DNA of 42,568 bases from Candidatus Methylomirabilota bacterium (GCA_016209735.1 JACQVN010000024.1:1-42568); one strand, 5' to 3'. Positions 22,528-31,260 are shown, numbered from the stretch's first letter. Numbers and translations: made by a program. The notes: generated from the sequence alone by a model not told the origin.

Positions 22528-23883
22528 ATGACGCATAGCACCGATCGGAAGGTTCCCCCTCTTCGCCCGCTGGCTCGCCTCGTCTGGGTTTCCTTCCGCG
22601 ATCTGGCCGTGGCAGCCGGCCCGCTGCTTCTGGCTACCGTAATCGCGATCGGCGCGGCGTACTGGCTTGTGCGTCCGGCCCCTCCCGAGACCGTCACCCT
22701 GAGCGCCGGGCCGAACGGGAGCATTTTTCGGCTCGTGGCGGAGAAGTATGCCAAAATACTGGCGCGCAGCGGCGTGACCCTCCGGGTCCTTCCGTCGGAG
22801 GGGTCGCTGGATAACCTCAAGCGGTTGATCGACCCGACGCAACGCGTGGACGTCGGGTTTGTCCAGGGTGGCGTATCTCGCGGGGGACCGGTGGAGGGGC
22901 TGGTTTCGCTGGGGAGCATGTTCCATGAGCCGCTCGCCCTCTTCTATCGGCGAGGTAGAGCAGCGAATCGGGTTTCCGACCTGCGCGGGAAACGGATCGC
23001 GATCGGACGGGAAGGCAGCGGAGCGCACGCCCTGGCCTTGACACTCCTCAAGGCCAACGGCATCGAACCCGGCGGGAAGACGGTCCTGGTGGCTTTGGAC
23101 GGACAGGAGGCGGCCAAGGCCCTGATCTCTGGGAAAGTCGCCGCGGCCTTCTTGATGGGAGACTCCGCCACCCCGCCGACCATGCGGGCGCTCATGCGGA
23201 CACCCGGGATCCGGCTGTTCACCTTCGCGCAGGCCGATGCCTATGTGCGTCGCTTTCCGTATCTGAACAGATTCGACCTTCCCATGGGGGCCTTCGATCT
23301 CGGCAGGAATCTCCCACCCCGGGACATCCACCTCATCGGCCCGACGGTCGAATTGGTCGCGCGGGAACACCTGCATCCTGCGCTGTCCGACTTGTTGATC
23401 GAAGCGGCGCGCGAGGTGCATGGGGGCTCCGGCCTCCTGCAGCGCGCAGGCGAGTTCCCTGCTCCCCGCGAGCACGAGTACCGGCTCAGCGATGACGCCA
23501 AGCGCTACTACACTTCGGGGAAGCGCATCTTCTATCGGTACCTGCCGTTCTGGCTGGCCACCCTGACCGACCGCCTGCTGGTCGCCGCCCTGCCGATCGT
23601 CGTCCTGCTGATCCCGGGACTGAAGCTGGTGCCAACGCTCTATCGCTGGCGCATCAGGTCGCGCATCTACCGGTGGTACGGCATACTGATCTCACTGGAA
23701 CGCAAGATGCTCGCGGAGCCGTCGCCCGAGGAGCGGCGTGGCATGCTCCGGCGCCTCGACGACATCGAGGTCGAGGTCAACAAGATGAGAATGCCGCTGG
23801 CCTTCGCCGATCAGTTTTACGTGCTCCGCGATCACATCCGCTTCGTGCGCGAGCGGTACACCACGGCCGCGGAAGCGGCCTGA
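22528..23883 (+). CDS. TAXI-family TRAP-type solute receptor, membrane-anchored
   Basis: A 451-aa protein of the TAXI group of TRAP solute receptors. An N-terminal TM helix (AGPLLLATVIAIGAAYWLV) is followed by a periplasmic-binding fold: TLSAGPNGSIFRLVAEKYAK, DVGFVQGG, RVSDLRGKRIAIG, and AFLMGDSATPPTM. Near residue 350 a second hydrophobic segment (LLVAALPIVVLLIPGLKLVP) leads to a basic, helical tail. No TRAP permease (DctQ/DctM) is adjacent, so it is either an orphan receptor working with a distant permease or a sensor-like protein. The exonuclease gene follows after 4 nt. Confidence 0.88.
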   Translation: MTHSTDRKVPPLRPLARLVWVSFRDLAVAAGPLLLATVIAIGAAYWLVRPAPPETVTLSAGPNGSIFRLVAEKYAKILARSGVTLRVLPSEGSLDNLKRLIDPTQRVDVGFVQGGVSRGGPVEGLVSLGSMFHEPLALFYRRGRAANRVSDLRGKRIAIGREGSGAHALALTLLKANGIEPGGKTVLVALDGQEAAKALISGKVAAAFLMGDSATPPTMRALMRTPGIRLFTFAQADAYVRRFPYLNRFDLPMGAFDLGRNLPPRDIHLIGPTVELVAREHLHPALSDLLIEAAREVHGGSGLLQRAGEFPAPREHEYRLSDDAKRYYTSGKRIFYRYLPFWLATLTDRLLVAALPIVVLLIPGLKLVPTLYRWRIRSRIYRWYGILISLERKMLAEPSPEERRGMLRRLDDIEVEVNKMRMPLAFADQFYVLRDHIRFVRERYTTAAEAA

Positions 23884-23887
23884 AGCC

Positions 23888-24373
23888 ATGAAAGCCTACC
23901 TGGACATCGAGACGTGTGCCGGCGGGGATGTCACCGTCGTCGGGATCTACCGCGAGGACCGGGGCCTCCGGCAGCTCGTGGGCGGCGAGATCAGCGACGT
24001 CGCCGTCTGGGAGGCGCTGGAGGGGGTGGAGACGATCTGCACCTTCAACGGGGACCGGTTCGACCTCCCCCTCCTGGAGCGGCAGACGCGGCTCGACCTC
24101 CGCGGAAGGTTCCGGTCCCTGGATCTCCTGCGGGAGTGCCGGCGCGCCGGCATCAAGGGAGGCCTCAAGGCGCTGGAGGAGCGGTTCGGGATCGCCCGGG
24201 AGAGCCGGGGGATGAGCGGGTGGGACGCCCTTCGCCTCTGGGTCCGCTACGAGCGGACGGGAGACGAGGACGCCCTTCGGGCCTTGCTGGAGTATAACCG
24301 GGAGGACGTCATGAATCTCGTCCAGCTCGAGCGGATCGTCGTGGGTGTTGGGCTGGAGCAGGAGAGTTCCTAG
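23888..24373 (+). CDS. Predicted RNase H-fold 3'-5' exonuclease (YprB-like)
   Basis: A 161-aa protein with the DEDD exonuclease pattern. It shows AYLDIET (residues 3-9), CTFNGDRFDLPLLERQ (about 50-65), an SLDLLRECRRAGIKGGLKAL segment, and YNREDVMNLVQLE with the last acidic residue. This corresponds to the ribonuclease H-like YprB/COG3359 group, probably acting on single-stranded nucleic acid. It lies 4 nt downstream of the TAXI receptor gene and is likely co-transcribed. The G of its TAG stop is the first base of a GCTCATG heptad array. Confidence 0.85.
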   Translation: MKAYLDIETCAGGDVTVVGIYREDRGLRQLVGGEISDVAVWEALEGVETICTFNGDRFDLPLLERQTRLDLRGRFRSLDLLRECRRAGIKGGLKALEERFGIARESRGMSGWDALRLWVRYERTGDEDALRALLEYNREDVMNLVQLERIVVGVGLEQESS

Positions 24374-24428
24374 CTCATGGCTCTTGGCTCATGGGGGACC
24401 GTCCTCACCATGAGCCATCAGAGCATGT
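24373..24428. repeat. Inverted heptad array, GCTCATG word
   Basis: GCTCATG, GCTCTTG and GCTCATG (24373-24393) are consecutive 7-mers starting inside the stop codon of the exonuclease gene. After a 15-nt spacer come CATGAGC, CATCAGA and GCATGTG (24409-24429), the reverse-complement word. Confidence 0.7.
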
Positions 24429-24437
24429 GGATCGCAA

Positions 24438-24546
24438 TTCACAGTGCTGCGGTTCACAGTGCTGCGGTTCAAGGTGCGGCGATTGAAACCCCGAACCTCG
24501 AACCGGGAACCTTGAACCTAGAACCCGGAACCCGGAACCCGGAATC
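24438..24546. repeat. Heptad array NNGAACC running into the mtaB start codon
   Basis: Arm one is a 15-bp unit TTCACAGTGCTGCGG repeated twice (24438-24467), plus a partial copy. Arm two is a run of 7-mers in exact register, CCGAACC, TCGAACC, GGGAACC, TTGAACC, TAGAACC, CGGAACC, CGGAACC, CGGAATC, from 24491 to 24546. The mtaB ATG is the next base. The array therefore supplies the entire ribosome-binding region of mtaB. Confidence 0.8.
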
Positions 24547-25863
24547 ATGCGCATCGCATTCGCCACTGTCGGCTGCCGGCTGAATCAATTCGAGACCGAC
24601 GCCCTGCGGGGGAAGGCCGAGGCGGGAGGGTTCACGGTCGTCCCGTTCGCGGAGGAGGCCGACGTCTACGTGGTGAACACCTGCACCATCACCGGTGAGG
24701 CGGACGCGGACTCCCGCCAGCTCGTCCGCCGGGCGGTGCGCCGGAATCCGGCGGCGGTCGTGGCGGTCACGGGCTGCTATGCGCAGGCGTCCCCCGAGCG
24801 GGTGGCCGCCATTCCCGGCGTGGACCTGGTCCTCGGCAACATCGAGAAGGCTGCGCTCTTCCGGCATCTTGCGGCCGCACGGCCGGTCGGCTCGCCTCGC
24901 GTCCAGGTTGCCGACATCTCCGGCCGGCGCCGCGTGGACGCGGATGAGTACGGACCCGGCATCGACCCGGATCGCACGCGGGCCTTCCTCAAGGTCCAGG
25001 ACGGCTGCAGCTACACCTGCAGCTTCTGTATCGTGCCCACCGTCCGGGGTCCGAATCGGAGCCTGCCGGCCGAGCAGATCCTGGCCGAGGTCCGGCGTCT
25101 CTCCGCGGCGGGATTCCCGGAGGTGGTGCTGACCGGCATCCACCTGGGGACCTACGGGCGGGACCTCCATCCCCGCGCCTCGCTCACCACCCTCTGCGCC
25201 CGGATCGCCGAGTTGCCCGAGGCCCCCCGCGTGCGGCTCAGCTCCCTGGATCCCCACGAGGTCGGGCCCGGCCTGATCCGCCTGCTGGCGGCCTCGCCCC
25301 GGTTCTGTCGACACCTCCACCTCCCGATCCAGAGCGGCGACGAGGCGGTCCTCAAGCGGATGCGCCGGGCACACTCGGCCGCGGAGTTCCGAGCGCTCCT
25401 GGAGCGCCTCACCGTGGCGGTCCCGGGCATTGCCGTGACCGGAGACGTGATCGTGGGGTTTCCGGGCGAGGACGAAGCAGCGTTTGGCCGCACCTACGAT
25501 CTCTTGAAGGCCCTGCCCATCGCGGGGCTGCACGTGTTCCGCTTCTCACCCCGCGCGGGAACCGAGGCGGCGAACTATCCGGGGCAGGTGCCTCGGGCGG
25601 TCAAGGCGGCGCGGAGCCGGGCGCTGCGCGCCCTGGCGGCGGAGAAGGCTCGGGTCTTCCGGCGAGAATTCCTCGGCGAGGTCCTTGAGGTTGTCGTCCT
25701 GCACCGCGCGCGACCGGACGGGATGCTGGAAGGGCTCTCCGACAACTACCTCAAGATCTGGTTCCCGGGCGACGCGGCCCTCATGGGGCGCCTCCTCCGC
25801 GTCCAGATCCAGGATCTCGCCGCGGAGGGGCTGCGCGGGCAGTGCTGCGGCATTGTCGATTGA
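24547..25863 (+). CDS. mtaB: tRNA t6A37 methylthiotransferase MtaB
   Basis: A 438-aa radical-SAM methylthiotransferase that converts t6A37 of tRNA to ms2t6A. The N-terminal UPF0004 domain has Cys in TVGCRLNQFE, VVNTCTIT and VTGCYAQ, binding the auxiliary cluster. The radical SAM motif CSYTCSFCIVP is at about residue 157, followed by RGPNRS and LTGIHLGTYGRD. A C-terminal TRAM-like domain covers about 375-438. Length and the GCRLNQ start match MtaB rather than MiaB or RimO. No conventional leader is present; the ATG sits directly against a heptad array. Confidence 0.93.
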   Translation: MRIAFATVGCRLNQFETDALRGKAEAGGFTVVPFAEEADVYVVNTCTITGEADADSRQLVRRAVRRNPAAVVAVTGCYAQASPERVAAIPGVDLVLGNIEKAALFRHLAAARPVGSPRVQVADISGRRRVDADEYGPGIDPDRTRAFLKVQDGCSYTCSFCIVPTVRGPNRSLPAEQILAEVRRLSAAGFPEVVLTGIHLGTYGRDLHPRASLTTLCARIAELPEAPRVRLSSLDPHEVGPGLIRLLAASPRFCRHLHLPIQSGDEAVLKRMRRAHSAAEFRALLERLTVAVPGIAVTGDVIVGFPGEDEAAFGRTYDLLKALPIAGLHVFRFSPRAGTEAANYPGQVPRAVKAARSRALRALAAEKARVFRREFLGEVLEVVVLHRARPDGMLEGLSDNYLKIWFPGDAALMGRLLRVQIQDLAAEGLRGQCCGIVD

Positions 25864-25932
25864 CAGTACCCCAGACCTGAAGTACTTTCAGCCAACAATA
25901 GTTCGAAGAGTGGCAGGCTGAGGTGTTCGGAA

Positions 25933-27771
25933 TTGCAGCCCTCGCGTGGCCTCAGGGGAAAGGAAAGCCCGTCGTCTTATACCGAGGCGGTGGAGTCCGT
26001 CCAGCCCTACGTGCGCGTGGAGGAGGATGGCCTTGTGCTGCCATATGGCGGCGGGGCGAAGCCGCGCGGAGAGGCATGGACCCCCCGGCACGTGGCTGCC
26101 CTGCTCTGCAAGTGGGCCATTCGATCGGCCGAGGATATGGTGCTCGACCCAGGCTCTGGTCGCGGCATTTTCCTGTTCGAGGCGTATCGCCGTATGCTCG
26201 AATTGGGAGCCACCCCCTCGACAGCCCGCATGAATCTGTTCGGGATTGAAAAGGATCCGGGCTCCTATCGAGCCATGTGCGAGAACCTCACCCCCCTCTT
26301 TGGCGGGCGAATGCCGAACATTCGCCATGGCGATCTCTTCGAAGCGACGTTTCCATCGATGGACGCCGTCATCGGAAATCCTCCCTATGTGCGGCGCTGG
26401 TGGCTGAAGGATGTTGGGGTCCTGCAAGAGCGCATTCGGGAGCGCATCGGAGAAATCGAGCTCACCCGGCTGACCGACCTCGCCTGCTACTTCATCATCT
26501 ACGCTGCAGATTTCCTGAAGCCTGGGGGGCGTCTCGCGCTGGTCGTGACCGATGGCTGGATGGATGCGGAGTACGGGAAGGCATTCAAGCGGTATCTCCT
26601 GTCGAATTTCCGCCTACATGCCTTGGTGGCGTTTGAGTCAAGGGTCTTCGAGAACCTTCTCGTTCGCCCCGTCCTTCTGCTGGCGGAGAAACGAGACGGC
26701 TCGGCGAAGGGAGCATCGCGGGGACGGACCCTGTTTGCGCTTCTGAGTCGGACCGGCCTGGAACTGAAAGGCCGGAAACAGATCACCCTTCGACAGTTTG
26801 AGCAGGCGGCCGTTCGCTCCACCGTTCGTGACGAGACGGAATTGCGGCCCGAAGAGGCATGGACGCCGTATTTCACGGCGCCACAGGTCTATTTTCACCT
26901 TTCAGCACAGACGATCAGTGTTCCCCTGGGCGAACTTGCTGCTTCGCGGATCGGTCTTCAAACCTTTGCCAAGCCGTTTTTCATTCTCAAACCAGACCAG
27001 CTTCGAGCGCTCGGTTTGGATGAACACCACTTTCGGCCGATTGCAGTCTCTTCTCGCGATATTCGACGACCGATCCTCGTGGCGACGGATGGACCTCAAA
27101 ACTTTCTCCTCTGCTGCGACAGCACAACGAATGAGCTCAAGGGCACATCGCTCCTGCATTACATCCAAGATTGGGAGAAGCGGGAACTGACACCACGCGG
27201 GAGTGCGGATAAGGTGATCGGGGTTCAAAATCTCCCACGCCTTCGACGAGCTGGCCGGGTCCCCTGGTACAACCTCTGGGACGAGGTCCGACGAAGAGGA
27301 TCGTGGCCCATCCTCCTTCCTCGTCGCATTTTTCGGAGATACCTCGCAGCATGGAATGTCGCGGGATGGGTGGCCAATGAGAATTTCATCGAGCTGTCGC
27401 CGAGAGAGGATGTGCTGCTGGAACCGTTTCTAGCGGTCTTGAATTCAAGCTTTGCCGAGCTGAGCTTACGGGTGAACGCCCATCTTTATGGGGGAGGTGT
27501 TTACAACCTCAATCCGGGCAATGTGGGAGCTGTGCCTTTGTTGGACCTGAGGGGTCTTGACATCCAGGGAATCAAGGCACTCCGAGCCGCCTACGAGGAG
27601 TTCCGCCGTGACGGCATGCGCAGAGCCAAGCTGGATGCGGCCGTGTTTCGTGCATTTCGGGTGTCTCCCGATCTCAGGGCCGAGGTTGTGGCAGCGCTGG
27701 CGGAACTACAGGAAGCCAGTCTCAGCATCAAGAGCGCGGGGGGCGCGAGGCATCTCCCGAGTCTCGTCTGA
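25933..27771 (+). CDS. N6-adenine DNA methyltransferase (type II restriction-modification)
   Basis: A 612-aa DNA methyltransferase of the Eco57I/N6-MTase type. SAM-binding motif I is DMVLDPGSGRGIFLFEAYRR (about residue 68), and catalytic motif IV is DAVIGNPPYVRRW (about 147). FLKPGGRLALVVTDGW is the motif following the catalytic strand. The C-terminal half (about 290-560), with FLLCC, SLLHYIQ and HLYGGGVYNLNPGNVGAVPL, looks like a target-recognition domain. The TTG at 25933 has GAGGTG 7 nt upstream; a GTG at 25990 is an alternative. Base composition is visibly less GC-rich than the flanking genes, consistent with transfer. The partner endonuclease gene follows 38 nt downstream. Confidence 0.88.
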   Translation: MQPSRGLRGKESPSSYTEAVESVQPYVRVEEDGLVLPYGGGAKPRGEAWTPRHVAALLCKWAIRSAEDMVLDPGSGRGIFLFEAYRRMLELGATPSTARMNLFGIEKDPGSYRAMCENLTPLFGGRMPNIRHGDLFEATFPSMDAVIGNPPYVRRWWLKDVGVLQERIRERIGEIELTRLTDLACYFIIYAADFLKPGGRLALVVTDGWMDAEYGKAFKRYLLSNFRLHALVAFESRVFENLLVRPVLLLAEKRDGSAKGASRGRTLFALLSRTGLELKGRKQITLRQFEQAAVRSTVRDETELRPEEAWTPYFTAPQVYFHLSAQTISVPLGELAASRIGLQTFAKPFFILKPDQLRALGLDEHHFRPIAVSSRDIRRPILVATDGPQNFLLCCDSTTNELKGTSLLHYIQDWEKRELTPRGSADKVIGVQNLPRLRRAGRVPWYNLWDEVRRRGSWPILLPRRIFRRYLAAWNVAGWVANENFIELSPREDVLLEPFLAVLNSSFAELSLRVNAHLYGGGVYNLNPGNVGAVPLLDLRGLDIQGIKALRAAYEEFRRDGMRRAKLDAAVFRAFRVSPDLRAEVVAALAELQEASLSIKSAGGARHLPSLV

Positions 27772-27808
27772 TATTCCGGGGTGTCGGGGATCATTGGAAG
27801 GTACTCCG

Positions 27809-28441
27809 ATGCAGACGCCGGTTGCCAGGAAGCTCGAAAAGCTCAAACCGGTGATGTTGCGACTGGGGTTATCGAAAAGATACGCAAGCCGACAAACCGC
27901 CATATGCCTCCTTGCGCTGAGCGACGCCAGGGAGCGGCCAGGTCTTCTTTCTGGCAAGGTCGCACTACGAGATGGGGCCCGTATCCACGATATCCTGGAA
28001 TTTGCACGACACGATCTGGGTATTCGTGTGGCAGAGAACACCCGCGAATCGTATCGAAAGGGCTCATTGCGACCATTGTATGAGGTGGGTTTCGTGACAC
28101 GGCACCAGTTGAGCGTCAATGATCCCAACCCATTCTATCGCCTCCACCCCGATCTGCTTGCCCTGGTCGAAGGGTCGAAACCAAGACATGAGCTATTGGA
28201 GCGGCTTACGCGGAGAAGGGGACTCCTCTCGAAACGAACGCCCGGTGGCCGGACCGCACGGCTTCGTGTTCGCATAGCTGCCGACACGTACTTCACCCTC
28301 AGCGGCAGCGAGCATAATCGGCTGGAGAAAGAGATTGTCGAGGAGTTTGGTCCCGCCTTTATCCCGGATCCTCTGCTGATATTCCTTGGGGGATGGAGAA
28401 AACGATGGCCCGAGAGATTCGCGGCATCATCCCGGCGGTGA
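27809..28441 (+). pseudogene. Truncated BsuBI/PstI-family restriction endonuclease
   Basis: The ORF encodes 210 aa. The N-terminal part (KLEKLKPVMLRLGLSKRYAS onward) and AENTRESYRKGSLRPLYEVG resemble the BsuBI/PstI helical domain. TYFTLSGSEHNRLEKEIVEE and FGPAFIPDPLLIFLG match the start of the catalytic domain. In the family this is followed by a GDT and the PD-(D/E)XK core. Here it changes abruptly to GWRKRWPERFAASSRR, which is simply the dapA-family gene region read in another frame. About the last third of the enzyme, with the active site, is therefore missing. A GGAAGG precedes the ATG. I infer loss of function; a shortened specificity protein is the less likely alternative. Confidence 0.7.
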
Positions 28442-29295
28442 TCACGCCGTTCACGCCGGACGAGCAGGTGGATGAGGCAGCCTTCCGAAAAGTCCTGAAC
28501 CTGATGATCGATCAGGGGGTGCACGGGCTCTTCCCGGGAGGCACCGGCGGGGAGTTCTCAGCGCTTCGCATGGAGGAGAAGCGGCGCCTCATGCGCCTTG
28601 CCGTGGAGGAGACGGCGGGGCGCGCCTTCGTCATGCCGAACGTCGGAGCCGTCACCACGGCCGAGTCGGTGGAGCTGGCCCGGCACGCCGAGGCGGTCGG
28701 CAGCGACGCCGTCTCCGTGGTGACCCCCTATTTCCTGAAGCCATCCCAGGACGAGCTGGTCGAGCATTACCGGGCCATTTGCGCCTCGGTGAAGATTCCC
28801 GTCCTGGCTTACAACATCCCGGAGCGGACCGGCGTCACCCTGACCGTTCCCACGCTGGTCCGCTTGGCCGGGGAGGTGCCCAACTTCGCAGGGATCAAGG
28901 ACAGCTCGGGGGATCTCGCAAACGCCGCCGAGATCGTGCAAGCCTGCCCCAAGGGGTTCCGGGTCTTCATGGGCCGGGACACCCTCATCTTCGGGGCGCT
29001 CATGTACGGGCTTGCGGGGGGCGTGGCGGCCACCGCGAACGTGGCGCCGGCGCTGGCAGTCGGGATCTACACGGCCTGGGAGGCGAACGACCTGGCCAAG
29101 GCGCGGGCGTTTCAGGCGAGGCTGGCTCCGGTCCGGAAGCTTTTCGGGGTGGGGTCGCATCCGGCCGGGCTCAAGGAGGCCATGGTCCAGCTCGGCATGA
29201 TCGACTGCGGCAAGTGCCGGCGGCCGACGCTGGACCTCACCCCGGCCCAGAAGCACCAGGTGACGGGGATCCTGAAGGAGGCCGGATTGCTCTAG
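28405..29295 (+). CDS. DapA-family aldolase/lyase
   Basis: A 296-aa (beta/alpha)8 protein of the dihydrodipicolinate synthase / N-acetylneuraminate lyase family, which forms a Schiff base with pyruvate or a keto acid. LFPGGTGGEFSAL corresponds to the G-T-T-G-E loop, with the second Thr replaced. Catalytic Tyr is in VLAYNIPERTG and the Schiff-base Lys is in FAGIKDSSGD. The changed loop and the lack of lysine genes nearby argue against calling it DapA itself. The ATG at 28405 has GGAG 6 nt upstream; an ATG at 28393 is possible. Its upstream region is the deletion junction with the restriction gene. Confidence 0.85.
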   Translation: MAREIRGIIPAVITPFTPDEQVDEAAFRKVLNLMIDQGVHGLFPGGTGGEFSALRMEEKRRLMRLAVEETAGRAFVMPNVGAVTTAESVELARHAEAVGSDAVSVVTPYFLKPSQDELVEHYRAICASVKIPVLAYNIPERTGVTLTVPTLVRLAGEVPNFAGIKDSSGDLANAAEIVQACPKGFRVFMGRDTLIFGALMYGLAGGVAATANVAPALAVGIYTAWEANDLAKARAFQARLAPVRKLFGVGSHPAGLKEAMVQLGMIDCGKCRRPTLDLTPAQKHQVTGILKEAGLL

Positions 29296-29312
29296 CGGTG
29301 GGGCGGTTGCCA

Positions 29313-29454
29313 GTTCAAGGTCCGAGGTTTCCGGTTCGGGGTTCAGGTTTCAGGTGTCAGGTTCGGGCGTCTCGGTTCGAGATTCGATGTTCCCAGTTCG
29401 CGGTTCAACCGCCGCACCCTGAACGCTGACACTTGACACCTGAAACCCTGAACC
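29313..29454. repeat. Inverted heptad array, GTTCNNG word
   Basis: Arm one (29313-29410) reads GTTCAAG, GTCCGAG, GTTTCCG, GTTCGGG, then one 6-mer, then GTTTCAG, GTGTCAG, GTTCGGG and six more 7-mers. Arm two (29417-29454) reads CCTGAAC, GCTGACA, CTTGACA, CCTGAAA. It lies between two convergent genes. The word belongs to the same GAACC family as the array at 24484-24546. Confidence 0.8.
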
Positions 29455-29461
29455 GCCGCTG

Positions 29462-31087
29462 CTACAGCATCCGGCCGTATTCCGACGGGTCGATGGGTAT
29501 CTCGATGACGGTGGGACGGTCGGTGGCGAGACCGTCCCGCACGGCGTCCTCCATGACAGACCAGGCCCTGACCCGGACCCCGCGGGCGCCGAAACCTGGG
29601 GCGATGCCCGCAAAGTCGATGGGGCCGAAATCGACCCCGTTCGGCTCGACACCTTTCCGCTCCTGGTGGAGGCGGATGAGGTGGAGTCCCCGGTCCACGA
29701 AGACGACCACCACAACCGGCAGCTTGAGGCGCGCGGCGGTCTCCAGTTCGCCCAGGACCATGGCCAACCCGCCGTCCCCGGTGAGTGCGATAACCGGCGC
29801 CTCCGGGCGTTCGAGCTTGACGGCGATGGCGGCGGGCAGCGCAAAGCCCATCGTGGACAGGCCGTGGGAGACAAAGTACGTCTGCGGTTCGTAGGACGGC
29901 CACACCTGTCCGGCGAGGAGTTTGTGCGCCCCGGTGTCCACTGTTAGGATGGTCTGGCGGGGGGCGATCTCCCGCAGGCGGAGGAGCGCGCGGGTGGGCG
30001 AGAATCCAGGATGGGCGTCCTCCGCTTGCGGTGTCAGGTGCGCCGCCAGGCGGCGGCGGAAGCCGGCCAGCTCCTCCGGCCGCCAAGAGTTCCGTGGGGT
30101 GCCAAGAGCCTGGAGCGCGGGCAGCGTGGTCTGGACCTCTCCCACCACCTCCAAAGTCGGACGGAAGTCCCGGTCGGCCAGGCTGTAACGGGCCAGGGAG
30201 AGGAAGGGCCGCTGAGTATAGAAAACGCGGATGGCTTCCACCGGGTCGAAGCCGATGCCGATCAGGAGGTCCGCCCCGCCCAGGAAGTCCATGAAAAGGC
30301 CGTCCCCGGCCATGCCTGTGCAGGTGGCCAGGAACTGTGGGTGATCCTCCGGCACGAGGCCCTTGGCCTTGGGGGTCGTGGCGACGGGAATGCGGGTCGC
30401 CTCCAGGAAGCGGAGGAGGAACGGGCGGCTGGCGACCGGATCCAGGCCGATCCCCGCGACGGCCAGCGGGCGATTGGCCGCGGCGATCAGGCGCGAGGCA
30501 CGATCGAGGAGCGCCGGATCGGTCGCCCTCCGGGGTGTGGAGCCCTCCGGGGGCTCCTCGGCGGCATCAGCGCCCGCGGAGACAGGGCGATCGTCCTGGC
30601 GCGCGACGTCGCTCGGCAGAGCCAGGTAGACTGGTCCCGGCCGGCCTTGCGCGGCGAGGTCGAGGGCCCGCTGAACTCGACGGGAGGTGTCGGTCCCGTC
30701 GCATTCCTCGCTCCACTTGGTGATGGGGCGAAAGAGGTCCCGGAGGTCCACCCGCTGGTGCGGAAGGACAGGGGCGACGGCGGTCGGGACCTGGGCGGAG
30801 AGGGCGAGGAGGGGGGCCCGCTCCAGGAAGGCGTTGGCCACCCCGTTCACCAGGTTGGTGGCCCCGGGGCCCATGGTGGCCATGACGACGCCGGGCCGGC
30901 GCGTGATCTCGCCGGTCACGCCGGCCATGATGCAAGCAGCGTTCTCGTGGCGGGTCAGCACGAATTCGATGCCGACCTGGCGGCAGGCGCCCATCAGCTC
31001 GGCGATCTCCCCGCCGGGGAGGCCGAAGATCCGGCGAATGCCGTTGGTCCGCAGGGTGGCGGCGATCGTCTCGGCAACGCTTGGCAC
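29462..31087 (-). CDS. Thiamine pyrophosphate-dependent enzyme (acetolactate-synthase-like)
   Basis: A 541-aa three-domain ThDP enzyme. The PYR domain has RIFGLPGGEIAELM and the cofactor-activating Glu in LTRHENAACIMAG (about residue 47). A central domain covers about 190-325. The PP domain carries ALTGDGGLAMVLGELETAAR, followed by VVVFVDRGLHLIRLHQER; the usual Asn of this motif is Asp here. The overall similarity is to IlvB-like and benzoylformate-decarboxylase-like proteins. No small regulatory subunit is nearby, so a biosynthetic acetolactate synthase is not claimed. It starts at a GTG with AAGGAG upstream. The precise reaction is unknown. Confidence 0.85.
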   Translation of the reverse strand: MPSVAETIAATLRTNGIRRIFGLPGGEIAELMGACRQVGIEFVLTRHENAACIMAGVTGEITRRPGVVMATMGPGATNLVNGVANAFLERAPLLALSAQVPTAVAPVLPHQRVDLRDLFRPITKWSEECDGTDTSRRVQRALDLAAQGRPGPVYLALPSDVARQDDRPVSAGADAAEEPPEGSTPRRATDPALLDRASRLIAAANRPLAVAGIGLDPVASRPFLLRFLEATRIPVATTPKAKGLVPEDHPQFLATCTGMAGDGLFMDFLGGADLLIGIGFDPVEAIRVFYTQRPFLSLARYSLADRDFRPTLEVVGEVQTTLPALQALGTPRNSWRPEELAGFRRRLAAHLTPQAEDAHPGFSPTRALLRLREIAPRQTILTVDTGAHKLLAGQVWPSYEPQTYFVSHGLSTMGFALPAAIAVKLERPEAPVIALTGDGGLAMVLGELETAARLKLPVVVVVFVDRGLHLIRLHQERKGVEPNGVDFGPIDFAGIAPGFGARGVRVRAWSVMEDAVRDGLATDRPTVIEIPIDPSEYGRML

Positions 31088-31160
31088 GCGGTGCGCTCCT
31101 TCTTGCGGGGAGTTCGATAAAAGGGATTTCTTCTAGCATCCGAGCGCGGAGGTGTCAATC

Positions 31161-31246
31161 GATTGCGGATTGCAGATTTCACATTGCAGATTGAAGAAAC
31201 CCGGAGTCCCCAAATCTGAAATCTGCAATCGAAAATCTGAAATCGC
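31161..31246. repeat. Inverted heptad array, GATTGCA word
   Basis: GATTGCG, GATTGCA, GATTTCA, CATTGCA, GATTGAA (31161-31195) are followed by a 15-nt spacer and then CAAATCT, GAAATCT, GCAATCG, AAAATCT, GAAATCG (31211-31245). The second arm ends just before the mtnP ribosome site (AAGAGGTGG). The element sits in the divergent region between the ThDP gene and mtnP. The same word is used at 33259, 41873 and 42276. Confidence 0.8.
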
Positions 31247-31260
31247 CAAGAGGTGGCTCC

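Noticed and set aside
24438-24467. Independent 15-bp tandem repeat
   Set aside because: It is better explained as 7+8-nt words forming the first arm of the array that runs into mtaB.
29462-31087. Calling the ThDP enzyme IlvB (acetolactate synthase)
   Set aside because: No IlvN partner or branched-chain genes nearby, and the cofactor-loop Asn is replaced. Only the broader family can be supported.
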